This document shows positions 1 through 7,737 of a stretch of 64,000 nucleotides of DNA, piece by piece. Under the pieces are notes generated by a model. The model was not told where the DNA came from and ran no database searches. It worked only from the letters and a program-made list of their open reading frames with translations. Source of the DNA: an uncultured Clostridia bacterium (GTDB taxonomy: Bacteria > Bacillota > Clostridia > TANB77 > CAG-465); NCBI GenBank assembly GCA_944383015.1, contig CALWOC010000001.1:84997-148996 (forward strand). The letters run 5' to 3'. Position numbers and translations under genes: made by a program. How positions within the stretch are numbered: the first letter of the stretch is position 1; each line of letters starts with the position of its first letter.

Positions 1-1770
1 AACTTCTTTTGCTATAGCTTCTGCAGTTTTTTCGTTATCTCCTGTAAGCATTAAAACCTCAATATTTTTTTCTTTTATTTTTCTTACAACTTCTTTTATA
101 TTTTCTTTTATAACATCTTTTACTCCAATTAATGCAAGCAACTTTCCATTTTTTGAAACAAAAAGTATACTATTTCCATTTTCAATAAGAAGATTTAAAT
201 CATTATTTACATTAACTTCTATATTATTTTTATCCATTAATTTTTTATTTCCTATGATAAAGTTATCTCCTGCAATATTTGCCAATACTCCAAATCCAGC
301 TATTGCACTAAAATTTTGAACTTCAATAAACTCTATATTTCTTTTAACTGCTTCATTTACAATTGCCATAGCAATAGGATGTTCAGATTTTCTTTCTATA
401 CTTGCAATACATTTTAATAGCTCTTCTTCACTCATATCTGAATAATTAAAAATTTTAGATACAGTAAGTTTGCCTTTAGTAATTGTTCCCGTTTTATCTA
501 AAACCACAGTCTTTACTTTATGTGCATTTTCTAATGCTTCACTAGATTTTACAAGAAGTCCTCTTTTTGTACACTCTCCTGATGATATAACTATCGCAAG
601 AGGTGTTGCAAGTCCTAAACTACATGGACATGCCACAACTAATATACTTACAAAAGTATTAATAGCTACAGTAATATCCTTACTAATTAGTAACCAAATA
701 ATAAAACTTAAAATTGCAATAAGTATTACAATTGGTACAAATATACCACTAATTTTATCTGCGACTCTAGATATTGGTGCTTTAGTATTAGTAGCTTCTG
801 CAACCATTCTAACAATTTCTGATACTGTTGATTCTTTTCCTATCTTTTCAGCTTCATAATATATTGATCCTTCATAATTTATACTTCCAGCAATTACCTT
901 GTCACCTTTTTGTCTTTTAACAGGAATACTTTCTCCTGTTATAAATGACTCATCTATATGAGTTATACCATCAGTTACTGTACCGTCTACTGCAATCTTT
1001 TCTCCAGGTTTACAAACAACAATATCACCTTTATTTATCTCATCAAGGGTTACTGTTTTTTCTTTACCATTTTTTAGTATAACTGCAAGATTTGGAGTAA
1101 TTGTCATAAGCTCTTGTAATGCTTCCTTAGTTTTATCTTTATTTCTTCCTTCAATGTATTTTCCAATTTTTATAAAAGTAATAATTATTGCTACTGACTC
1201 AAAATACAATTTTCCTGTATAGCTATAATCTCCATTAAATATCTTATATGTAGAATATATACTATAAATCATACTTGCAAATACTCCAATAGTAACTAAT
1301 GTGTCCATATTAGGTGTTAAATGTATTAAATTTTTAAAACCATTTTTTAATATATCTTTTCCAATAAACATTACTATAACAGCAAGAACAAATAATGATA
1401 TAGCATAATTTAATGGATAAATACTCATATCTAAAAATGGTATTTGTGGTAATCCAATCATATGAGACATAGAAATATATAATGTAATCACTGCTAAAAC
1501 TGCAAGTGCTATTAATTTATATTTTTCATTTGCTTTTTTCTTTTCTTCTTTTTCAAGTCTATCTATTCCTAAACTTTCAAAGCCAGCTTTTGATACAAAT
1601 TTTTCTACATCCTCAAGAGTTAGTTTCTCATCATCGTACTCAATTGATGCATTATTCATAACCAAATTAACTGAAGCTGTTACTCCATCTTGTTTGTTTA
1701 AATATTTTTCAAGTCCAGAAGAACAAGCACTACATGTCATGCCACCTATCTTTAATAATACCTTTTTCAA
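1..1770 (-). CDS. copA: Copper-translocating P1B-type ATPase, C-terminus outside window
   Basis: Membrane pump that exports Cu(I) using ATP. The start is a TTG at 1768-1770 preceded by GGAG, 5 bases after copZ stops. Visible in order: an N-terminal heavy-metal-binding domain with GGMTCSAC, membrane segments, the CPC metal-channel motif (CPCSLGLATP, near 610-640), the phosphorylation motif DKTGTITKG (near 475-500), the SEHP motif typical of heavy-metal ATPases, and TGDN of the P domain. The frame stays open to base 1, so the GDGINDAP hinge and last helices lie outside. There is only one N-terminal metal domain; CopZ probably supplies copper. Family assignment is secure; copper rather than silver or another metal is inferred from CPC and the csoR-copZ context. 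Confidence 0.95.
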   Translation of the reverse strand, partial: MKKVLLKIGGMTCSACSSGLEKYLNKQDGVTASVNLVMNNASIEYDDEKLTLEDVEKFVSKAGFESLGIDRLEKEEKKKANEKYKLIALAVLAVITLYISMSHMIGLPQIPFLDMSIYPLNYAISLFVLAVIVMFIGKDILKNGFKNLIHLTPNMDTLVTIGVFASMIYSIYSTYKIFNGDYSYTGKLYFESVAIIITFIKIGKYIEGRNKDKTKEALQELMTITPNLAVILKNGKEKTVTLDEINKGDIVVCKPGEKIAVDGTVTDGITHIDESFITGESIPVKRQKGDKVIAGSINYEGSIYYEAEKIGKESTVSEIVRMVAEATNTKAPISRVADKISGIFVPIVILIAILSFIIWLLISKDITVAINTFVSILVVACPCSLGLATPLAIVISSGECTKRGLLVKSSEALENAHKVKTVVLDKTGTITKGKLTVSKIFNYSDMSEEELLKCIASIERKSEHPIAMAIVNEAVKRNIEFIEVQNFSAIAGFGVLANIAGDNFIIGNKKLMDKNNIEVNVNNDLNLLIENGNSILFVSKNGKLLALIGVKDVIKENIKEVVRKIKEKNIEVLMLTGDNEKTAEAIAKEV

Positions 1771-1775
1771 AATAC

Positions 1776-1982
1776 CTACTCCTTACATTCAAAACCAGCA
1801 TCTTCAATTGCTTCTTTTATATCATCTAAAGATGTAATGTTTTCATCATATTCTATATTTGCTTTTTTTTCTTCAAAGCTTACAGAAGCTTTTACTGTCT
1901 CAAGTCCATTTAATACTCTCTCAAGTCTACTTGAACATCCTGTACAATGCATTCCATTAATTTTTAATTCGATTTTATTCAT
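1776..1982 (-). CDS. copZ: Copper chaperone, heavy-metal-associated domain protein
   Basis: A 68-residue single HMA domain that carries Cu(I) in the cytosol to the CopA pump. The metal site is GMHCTGC with Cys13 and Cys16; the rest fits the ferredoxin-like fold of this family in length and hydrophobic pattern. The start has a strong AGGAGG site. It lies 18 bases after csoR and 5 before copA, so the three genes are one operon and share the copper-controlled promoter at 2321-2349. Confidence 0.94.
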   Translation of the reverse strand: MNKIELKINGMHCTGCSSRLERVLNGLETVKASVSFEEKKANIEYDENITSLDDIKEAIEDAGFECKE

Positions 1983-2000
1983 AATAATTACCTCCTAAAT

Positions 2001-2303
2001 TTATCTTAATCTTTTTACTAAACTCATCATCTCTTGAACTATATCATCATTTCCTGCTCTTAATTCTCTTGTAATACAATTCTTAATGTGATTTTCTAAA
2101 ATATTATTTTCAAGACTTTCTAATGCCTTATTTACAGCAAGTAATTGAGTTAAAATATCGTCACAATATCTATCATCATCTATCATCTGTTTTATTCCTT
2201 TAATTTGTCCCTCAATAATATTTAATCTTCTTTTAATATTTTTCTTTTCCTCATCTGTTCTATACGTATGTTTTATACAATTATTACATTTATCTTTTTT
2301 CAT
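2001..2303 (-). CDS. csoR: Copper-sensing repressor, CsoR family
   Basis: A 100-residue all-helical DUF156 repressor that binds operator DNA until Cu(I) binds and releases it. The signature Cys-His-Cys triad is present as Cys47, His72 and Cys76, with the 25 and 4 residue spacing known for CsoR, which supports copper rather than nickel or sulfide sensing. Extra cysteines at 6 and 9 lie in the flexible N-terminus. First gene of the csoR-copZ-copA operon; it should repress its own promoter through the inverted repeat at 2326-2342. Confidence 0.93.
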   Translation of the reverse strand: MKKDKCNNCIKHTYRTDEEKKNIKRRLNIIEGQIKGIKQMIDDDRYCDDILTQLLAVNKALESLENNILENHIKNCITRELRAGNDDIVQEMMSLVKRLR

Positions 2304-2320
2304 ACCTCACCACCAACAAA

Positions 2321-2349
2321 ATTATATACCCCTTGGGGGTATTTGTCAA
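2321..2349 (-). promoter_or_regulatory. Sigma-A promoter with embedded CsoR operator
   Basis: Read on the minus strand: -35 TTGACA (2344-2349), a 17-base spacer, -10 TATAAT (2321-2326), both consensus. The spacer contains the inverted repeat ATACCCC-TTG-GGGGTAT (2326-2342), the form of a CsoR operator. Repressor bound there would cover the whole promoter, and copper would relieve it. Confidence 0.92.
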
Positions 2350-2350
2350 T

Positions 2351-2409
2351 ATCAAAAAGAGTGAATAATTAAAGTGAACCCCATTTAGTTCATAATATTA
2401 TTCACTCTT
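2351..2409 (-). terminator. Intrinsic terminator after the XRE membrane regulator
   Basis: A perfect 13-base inverted repeat (2357-2369 and 2397-2409) with a smaller 5-base repeat nested inside (2375-2379/2388-2392), followed on the minus strand by a T-run. It starts 5 bases after the stop of the 2415-3962 gene and separates it from the copper promoter. Confidence 0.8.
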
Positions 2410-2414
2410 AATAA

Positions 2415-3962
2415 TTATATGTTTCTATATTCATCTATTGTATTTTCTAAAGATTCTATTCTACTATCTTTTTCATATATTGTATTTTCAAGTTCTGTTA
2501 TTTTTTCTTCATTATCATATATAGTATTTTCTAATTCATCTATTTCATCTTCCAAATTTGATATTCTTAACTCATAATCTCTATACCTTCTTGCTTCTTC
2601 ACTACTATTTTTCTCGATTTTTTCAATATTTTGTTTTGATGCATGTACATATATTTTAGTATCATAATAATTAACTATTTGTTTATTATTTATGTCGTCT
2701 ATATTTTGACGAATTAGCTCAAAACTTGAAGAATCATTTTGATAATTATATATATTAATTTCATTATCTATTTTCCTAATTTTAGGAATAAAATATTCTG
2801 AATGCTTAACTTCAATTAATATATTATCTCTTTCCTCTTCTACAAACTCAACATCTTGATACGTATCAATACTAATATCATCTTCCATGTTAAACTCTAC
2901 AGTCGTAACTTTAGCCATAGATTCATCGATTGTATCAATATAATTAAAATCTTTTACTCCTACAAGTATAAGTCCAATTCCAAAGCCAACACCCACAATA
3001 GCTGAAAGAAAACATATTCCTATTCTAGTTTTAGATGTTTTTCTATTAACTATAAAATTATATACTAATTCTATAATTATTACGTTTGCAAGAATTGCTG
3101 CTAAAATTCCAATTAAGGCTCCAACAAATATTACACCAGTCTTTACAAATATAAAGCTACATACTAAAGATATTATTAAACATACAAGCGAGAATACAAA
3201 CATTAAAGCGCAAAAACCAACAAAAGCTTTTATTCCAATCATAATAAGCTTAACAATTGCAGTCAAAAATTTAGATTCGCTATGCTTAGGATCTCTTATT
3301 ATTATCTTTTCTCTTTTATTATCTAAGATTAATTTTGCACTTTGATTATTATCATCTTGTTTTTGTATATCATCAGTTACTTCATTTTTAGTTTCTATTT
3401 CTTTTTCTACAATAATATCATAATAATCTAAATATCTTACTTTAAATATATGAAGTAAAACAACAATTCCTAAAACTAAACTAAATACTAAATAAATTGA
3501 AGATACAATATTTCTAAGTATATTATATACACTAGAATTAATCCAACCAAATAAATTAGTAAATATAGAGCCACCTATTGCTCCAATAATACTTACTATT
3601 ATTGCAATAACAATTACAATCATAATTTGTTCTATGATACATTTTACTTTTTGTTTAAACTTCATACTTGCAAACATATCTGTTGTCTTTGTAATATAAT
3701 TAAAAAAGTCTTTTACAAATTTATCCAAATTTTTCTTTGATTGTGTTTCTTCTCTTACTTCTTTTACATTTTCATTAAGTAATTCATCTATATTATAATT
3801 AAATAACTTACAAATGTTTAGCACTTTATCCATCTCTGGATAACTTTGTCCTGATTCCCATTTTGAAACCGCCTGTCTAGATACTCCTAATTTTTCTGCA
3901 AGTTGTTCTTGAGATAAATTATTCTCTTTTCTAATTCTTTTTAAATTATCTGGTAATTTCAT
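2415..3962 (-). CDS. Membrane-bound XRE-family transcriptional regulator
   Basis: 515 residues. Residues 5-62 are a clear helix-turn-helix of the Cro/XRE type (LSQEQLAEKLGVSRQAVSKWESG). Hydrophobic segments follow at roughly 108-133, 146-172 and several between 235 and 345, so the DNA-binding domain is tethered to the membrane. The region from about 346 has no membrane helices and ends in a coiled coil (about 455-515) in which LENTI recurs three times. Such fusions occur in Firmicutes, but target and signal are unknown. A single-gene unit with its own terminator; direct repeats at its promoter suggest self-control. Confidence 0.85.
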   Translation of the reverse strand: MKLPDNLKRIRKENNLSQEQLAEKLGVSRQAVSKWESGQSYPEMDKVLNICKLFNYNIDELLNENVKEVREETQSKKNLDKFVKDFFNYITKTTDMFASMKFKQKVKCIIEQIMIVIVIAIIVSIIGAIGGSIFTNLFGWINSSVYNILRNIVSSIYLVFSLVLGIVVLLHIFKVRYLDYYDIIVEKEIETKNEVTDDIQKQDDNNQSAKLILDNKREKIIIRDPKHSESKFLTAIVKLIMIGIKAFVGFCALMFVFSLVCLIISLVCSFIFVKTGVIFVGALIGILAAILANVIIIELVYNFIVNRKTSKTRIGICFLSAIVGVGFGIGLILVGVKDFNYIDTIDESMAKVTTVEFNMEDDISIDTYQDVEFVEEERDNILIEVKHSEYFIPKIRKIDNEINIYNYQNDSSSFELIRQNIDDINNKQIVNYYDTKIYVHASKQNIEKIEKNSSEEARRYRDYELRISNLEDEIDELENTIYDNEEKITELENTIYEKDSRIESLENTIDEYRNI

Positions 3963-3989
3963 ACATAAATTCCTCCTTTTTACAATGAA

Positions 3990-4055
3990 ATTATACCAAT
4001 TCTATCGGTTGCATTCTACCAATTTTTAGTTGTATTTTGTAAATTATCGGTTGCA
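3990..4055 (-). promoter_or_regulatory. Extended -10 promoter with two direct repeats, probable autoregulatory site
   Basis: On the minus strand a TGGTATAAT extended -10 has its TATAAT at 3990-3995, with no good -35. The 11-base word TATCGGTTGCA occurs twice in the same orientation, at 4003-4013 and 4045-4055, exactly 42 bases (four helical turns) apart, the nearer copy inside the spacer. The words ATACCAAT and CTACCAAT nearby may be further half sites. The downstream gene encodes an HTH protein, so self-binding is the simplest idea. Confidence 0.65.
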
Positions 4056-4082
4056 ATTATAGATTATACCATGGTTTTGCAA

Positions 4083-4114
4083 TGAAAAAAAGGTTAGTAT
4101 ATAATTTCTAACCT
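4083..4114 (-). terminator. Intrinsic terminator of the NUDIX/GNAT/ABC-F gene group
   Basis: Seven-base stem AGGTTAG/CTAACCT (4091-4097 and 4108-4114) followed on the minus strand by seven T, two bases after the stop codon of the gene ending at 4117. Confidence 0.8.
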
Positions 4115-4116
4115 CT

Positions 4117-4530
4117 TTACTTAAAAATTTCCTTTTTATGAAGTTCAACTTGTTTCATCATATGACCAATATTTCCCTCGCCTGCAAATTTTTCTAAATC
4201 AAAAAAATTTTCATCTTTATTTAACCAATATAATTTATTTACTTCTTCTACTACTTTTACATCTTTGTTTAATTTTCCAGCATAGAGTTCAAGTTCCATA
4301 TCCAATATTTTATATTCAAAATTCATAACATTAACAAGTCTAATATCATCTTTTGTAATTGCAGTTTCTTCTTCTAATTCTCTATATGCTGCACATAGTT
4401 CATCTTCACTTTCCTCTACTTTTCCTCCAACTAAATTAAACATTCCTTTATATGGTTCTTTTTCTCGCTTACACATCAATACATTTTTTTCTTGTTTATC
4501 ATAAACTATTATTACATTAAGTTTTTTCAT
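4117..4530 (-). CDS. NUDIX hydrolase
   Basis: 137 residues. A Nudix box begins at GGKVEESEDE and ends RELEEETAI; the usual Gly of the REUxEExGU part is Ala, but the metal-binding glutamates are present, so activity on a nucleoside diphosphate-linked compound is likely. The substrate cannot be read from sequence. It lies 8 bases after the GNAT gene and is probably co-transcribed with it. Confidence 0.85.
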   Translation of the reverse strand: MKKLNVIIVYDKQEKNVLMCKREKEPYKGMFNLVGGKVEESEDELCAAYRELEEETAITKDDIRLVNVMNFEYKILDMELELYAGKLNKDVKVVEEVNKLYWLNKDENFFDLEKFAGEGNIGHMMKQVELHKKEIFK

Positions 4531-4538
4531 AGCATCTC

Positions 4539-5174
4539 CTATCTAAAAATTGAATTACTTAAAATATAAAATTCTTCTTGTGTAGGTGTATGAATTTTCT
4601 CCATTTTCTCTAAAGAATCATCATATCTAAGTGCTTCTTCTTCATCAATATTCATAACAGGACTATCAAAATATGTCCATTTTCTTCCATCTAAAGCATC
4701 TTGTTCTAATTCTTTTACCATCATTGCTGCTGGATATGTATTATCCTTAATACATATATTATATTTTTTACAACTTTTAAAGCCACTACTTACATAGTTA
4801 CTTGGACTTCCAAATATTACAATCGTGTCATATCCAAGTTGAATAGCTTTTTTAAATGAATGTTCAAGTAACATTTTTCCATATCCTCTTCTTTGATATT
4901 CTGGTAAAATACTTATTGGTCCAAACGTTAAAATATCTTTTTGATTATTATTCTCATCTACTAATTTTGCTTTTGTATACATTATATTTCCAATAATTTT
5001 ATCATCAACTTCTATTACAAAATCTAATTCTTTTATAAAATCCTCATGTTCTCTCATTATGTGTACTAAATAATGCTCAACACAACCAGGAATATACATA
5101 TTATAAAAAGCTTTTCTTGTAATTTCTTCTACAATCTCATAATCTTTAGGTGTTTCATTTCTTATATTAATCAT
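4539..5174 (-). CDS. GNAT-family N-acetyltransferase
   Basis: 211 residues. The acetyl-CoA-binding motif A is visible as ILPEYQRRGYGKML, preceded by the beta strand FGPISI. The C-terminal 60 residues extend beyond the minimal GNAT fold and resemble other Firmicutes acetyltransferases of about 200 residues. Substrate unknown. A strong AGGAGG site precedes the start, and the gene lies 13 bases after the ABC-F gene. Confidence 0.85.
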   Translation of the reverse strand: MINIRNETPKDYEIVEEITRKAFYNMYIPGCVEHYLVHIMREHEDFIKELDFVIEVDDKIIGNIMYTKAKLVDENNNQKDILTFGPISILPEYQRRGYGKMLLEHSFKKAIQLGYDTIVIFGSPSNYVSSGFKSCKKYNICIKDNTYPAAMMVKELEQDALDGRKWTYFDSPVMNIDEEEALRYDDSLEKMEKIHTPTQEEFYILSNSIFR

Positions 5175-5187
5175 TTTATTTTCCTCC

Positions 5188-6672
5188 TTATTTTTCTAAA
5201 TGTATAATTTTTGTTGCAATGTTTTCAACAAAAGTCTCATCATGTTCTACAAAAATAAGTGTAGGACAATATTTAAGTATTGCTTCTTCTATTTGTTCTC
5301 TTGTTAATATATCTATATAATTTAATGGCTCATCCCACACATAAAGATTTGCTTGTTCTGATATACTCCTTGCAATTAATATTTTCTTTTTTTGACCTTC
5401 ACTCATATTATTCATATCTTTTTCTAACTCTATATTTGATATTCCCATTTTAGATAACATTGCTCTAAAAATGCCTTCATCAACATGAGTTTCCTTAGCA
5501 TATTCTTTAACTGTTCCCTTTAAATTTTCTGTACTTTGAGAAACATATGATATTTTTAATTCATTTATGGTTTTAAATAAGCCATTATATTCTATTCTCT
5601 CACCTAAGATTAATTTTAAAATGCTAGATTTTCCAATTCCATTTTTTCCAGTTATTGCAAGTCTATCTCCATTATTTACTTCAAAAGATATCTTGTTAAA
5701 AATAGCTTTATCGTTATATTTTATCTGGAAATTATCTGCTAAAACTACTGGATTTTTTCTAGATTCCAAAGGAATAATTTTAAGTGAATCATTTCTATCT
5801 ATATTATTAAGTAATAAAGATTTTTCATCTATTGCTTTTTCGATTCTTTTTTCTAAAACTTTAGATCTTTTCATCATTTTTGCAGACTGATGACCAACAT
5901 ATCCTCTATCAATACTTGCTTCTGAATCAATAGTCTTATATTTAGACTTTTCTACCTTATCAGACCAAATTGAAGTACTTCTTGCTGCATTTTCAAGTCT
6001 TGTTATATCCTTTTTTAACTTTTCATTTTGTGTTATTTCAAAACTATCTTGTCTATCTTTATTATTCTTCCAACTAGAAAAATTTCCTTTTTGAATATCA
6101 ATATTTGTATTATTTATACAAATTATATGATCAACTACTTTATCTAAAAATTTTCTATCATGTGATACTAAAATAAATCCAGATTTATTTTTTAAATAAT
6201 TAGCTAAGTTATTTCTTGTCTCATTATCTAAATGATTAGTAGGTTCATCAATAAGTAAAAAATTACTACCTTTTAAAAAAAGACTAATTAAAAGTATTTT
6301 TACTTGCTCTCCACCACTTAAAACATTAAAATTTCTATATAATATACTACTATCTGCATTTACTAAATTTATTTCTTTTATTATTTCCCAATCTTCTACA
6401 CTAGGAGCAATTTCATTTACAATTTCAATTGCCATTCTATTTTTATTTTCCACCTCAAAGGGAAAATAATCAAACAATACATTTTTAGAAATACTACCTT
6501 TATACTCATATTTACCAAGAAGAAGCTTTAAAAAAGTCGTTTTTCCTTTTCCATTTCTTCCGATAAGTCCAATTTTCCAATTTGTATCTATATTAAAAGA
6601 AACATTTTCAAATACATTTTCTAAACTTCCTTCATATCCAAAAGTCAAATTACTTATATTTATTAAAGACAT
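5188..6672 (-). CDS. ABC-F ATPase of the Lsa/CplR type, probable ribosomal protection protein
   Basis: 494 residues, two ABC ATPase domains and no membrane segments: Walker A GRNGKGKTT and GKNGIGKSS; signatures LSGGE and the variant MSEGQ; Walker B LLIDEPTNHLD and YVWDEPLNYID. The opening (MSLINISNLTFGYEG), the length and the second Walker B variant match the Lsa/CplR group, whose members displace lincosamides, streptogramin A and pleuromutilins from the ribosome. The linker of about 190-300 is the antibiotic-domain position. It has its own promoter and an AGGAGG site, with a leader too short for the usual attenuation peptide. Resistance is inferred from family only. Confidence 0.82.
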   Translation of the reverse strand: MSLINISNLTFGYEGSLENVFENVSFNIDTNWKIGLIGRNGKGKTTFLKLLLGKYEYKGSISKNVLFDYFPFEVENKNRMAIEIVNEIAPSVEDWEIIKEINLVNADSSILYRNFNVLSGGEQVKILLISLFLKGSNFLLIDEPTNHLDNETRNNLANYLKNKSGFILVSHDRKFLDKVVDHIICINNTNIDIQKGNFSSWKNNKDRQDSFEITQNEKLKKDITRLENAARSTSIWSDKVEKSKYKTIDSEASIDRGYVGHQSAKMMKRSKVLEKRIEKAIDEKSLLLNNIDRNDSLKIIPLESRKNPVVLADNFQIKYNDKAIFNKISFEVNNGDRLAITGKNGIGKSSILKLILGERIEYNGLFKTINELKISYVSQSTENLKGTVKEYAKETHVDEGIFRAMLSKMGISNIELEKDMNNMSEGQKKKILIARSISEQANLYVWDEPLNYIDILTREQIEEAILKYCPTLIFVEHDETFVENIATKIIHLEK

Positions 6673-6696
6673 TTTTCCTCCTTATTAATTACTCGT

Positions 6697-6725
6697 ATAA
6701 TAACATAAAAGTAAGTAATTATCAA
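6697..6725 (-). promoter_or_regulatory. Sigma-A promoter of the ABC-F gene
   Basis: Minus strand -35 TTGATA (6720-6725), 17-base spacer, -10 TATTAT (6697-6702), about 17 bases before the AGGAGG site. The -35 and spacer lie inside the terminator hairpin of the upstream gene. Confidence 0.65.
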
Positions 6726-6741
6726 CTAATTACTTACTTTT
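6707..6741 (-). terminator. Intrinsic terminator overlapping the ABC-F promoter
   Basis: Perfect 15-base inverted repeat (6707-6721 and 6727-6741) with a 5-base loop, 29 bases after the stop of the PPC-domain gene, with T-rich flanks on both strands. Confidence 0.78.
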
Positions 6742-6769
6742 CATATAATCTATAAATAATTTTAATCTA

Positions 6770-7189
6770 TTAAAACTTAAATAAATTTAGTCCTATATCT
6801 TCATCAAACTTTCTATCTACTACTCCATCTATTATATTTATTATCATCTCACAAGTAGCACTAACAACTGCTTTATTTAAATGTCCACCAAATACTTCTC
6901 CTTTATCATTACCAGCACTCATGTGAATATGAGTATAAAATTCTCCATTCATAGTGTTGATTGTCCCTGTAAGAGAGACTATTTCAAAATCTCCTTTAAA
7001 TTCATTAGAGTAATATTTTTTCTCTTCTGGTTTAAAAACTCCAACTTTAAATTCATTAGTTGCACCAAGTGCATTAACATTTGCAAGCTTTATATTTTCT
7101 TTTAAAGCAACTTCCTTTATTTTATCTAGTATTTCTTCACCTCTATCAATTCTACAAACAATTGTATTATTAAATCTTCTGTATTCCAT
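6770..7189 (-). CDS. PPC domain (DUF296) protein
   Basis: 139 residues, the usual size of a stand-alone bacterial PPC/DUF296 protein. It opens with YRRFNNTIVCRIDRGEEI and carries the THIHMSAG...GGHL histidine cluster typical of this trimeric fold. In plants the domain accompanies AT-hook DNA-binding proteins; the role of bacterial single-domain versions is not settled. It lies 14 bases after the kinase-like gene and probably shares its transcript. Confidence 0.8.
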   Translation of the reverse strand: MEYRRFNNTIVCRIDRGEEILDKIKEVALKENIKLANVNALGATNEFKVGVFKPEEKKYYSNEFKGDFEIVSLTGTINTMNGEFYTHIHMSAGNDKGEVFGGHLNKAVVSATCEMIINIIDGVVDRKFDEDIGLNLFKF

Positions 7190-7203
7190 TATATCCTCCT
7201 AAA

Positions 7204-7719
7204 CTATATTTTAAAATCCACATCATATTTTTCATTTATTAATATATACTCATTATTATATTTTTTACACATTTTTAAATTATTTTCATTTTCTTCTTTT
7301 AACTTTTTCATGCTAATATCTGCTTTATATAATCGCTTTTCTATTCTATTTTCAAACTTTACTATATCATTATAATGTTCATCTATGTATTTATTAGTCA
7401 TAATTAAGCAAACATATTTAATTTTGTCTAAATATTCTCCCTTAAAATCTTCTTTATAATTAAAAGGAATATAGCATCCTTCAACTATTAAATTTTGATC
7501 ATTCTCTATATTAGTCTTAATTATTTCTCTTACAATAGGCCACAAATATTCTATTAATTTTTCATCACTATCTTCTGGTGTTAAATATGTATTTTTACTT
7601 CTAATAAGTCCCATTTTCAAATGATCTATAGATAAATATGGATAATTATACTTTTCTAATAATCTCTGTGCAAGTAGTGTCTTTCCAGTATGTGATGATC
7701 CACTAATTAAAATTATCAT
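7204..7719 (-). CDS. P-loop kinase-like ATPase
   Basis: 171 residues beginning with MIILISGSSHTGKT, a Walker A loop of the adenylate-kinase or zeta-toxin-like type, followed by a DHLKMGL segment that resembles the substrate-binding Asp of small-molecule kinases. A lid-like region rich in Arg and Lys lies near 125-145. No specific family member is recognised, and no antitoxin gene adjoins it, so a metabolic kinase is more likely than a toxin. Confidence 0.7.
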   Translation of the reverse strand: MIILISGSSHTGKTLLAQRLLEKYNYPYLSIDHLKMGLIRSKNTYLTPEDSDEKLIEYLWPIVREIIKTNIENDQNLIVEGCYIPFNYKEDFKGEYLDKIKYVCLIMTNKYIDEHYNDIVKFENRIEKRLYKADISMKKLKEENENNLKMCKKYNNEYILINEKYDVDFKI

Positions 7720-7737
7720 ATTATGTTCCTTTCCTTT

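Noticed and set aside
470..859. Open frame on the plus strand opposite copA
   Set aside because: It lies fully inside the copA coding region, has no ribosome site, and copA motifs on the other strand are unambiguous. Many similar antisense frames throughout the window were left out for the same reason.
7204..7719. Zeta-type toxin
   Set aside because: The P-loop start is similar, but there is no epsilon-like antitoxin and the neighbours are metabolic.
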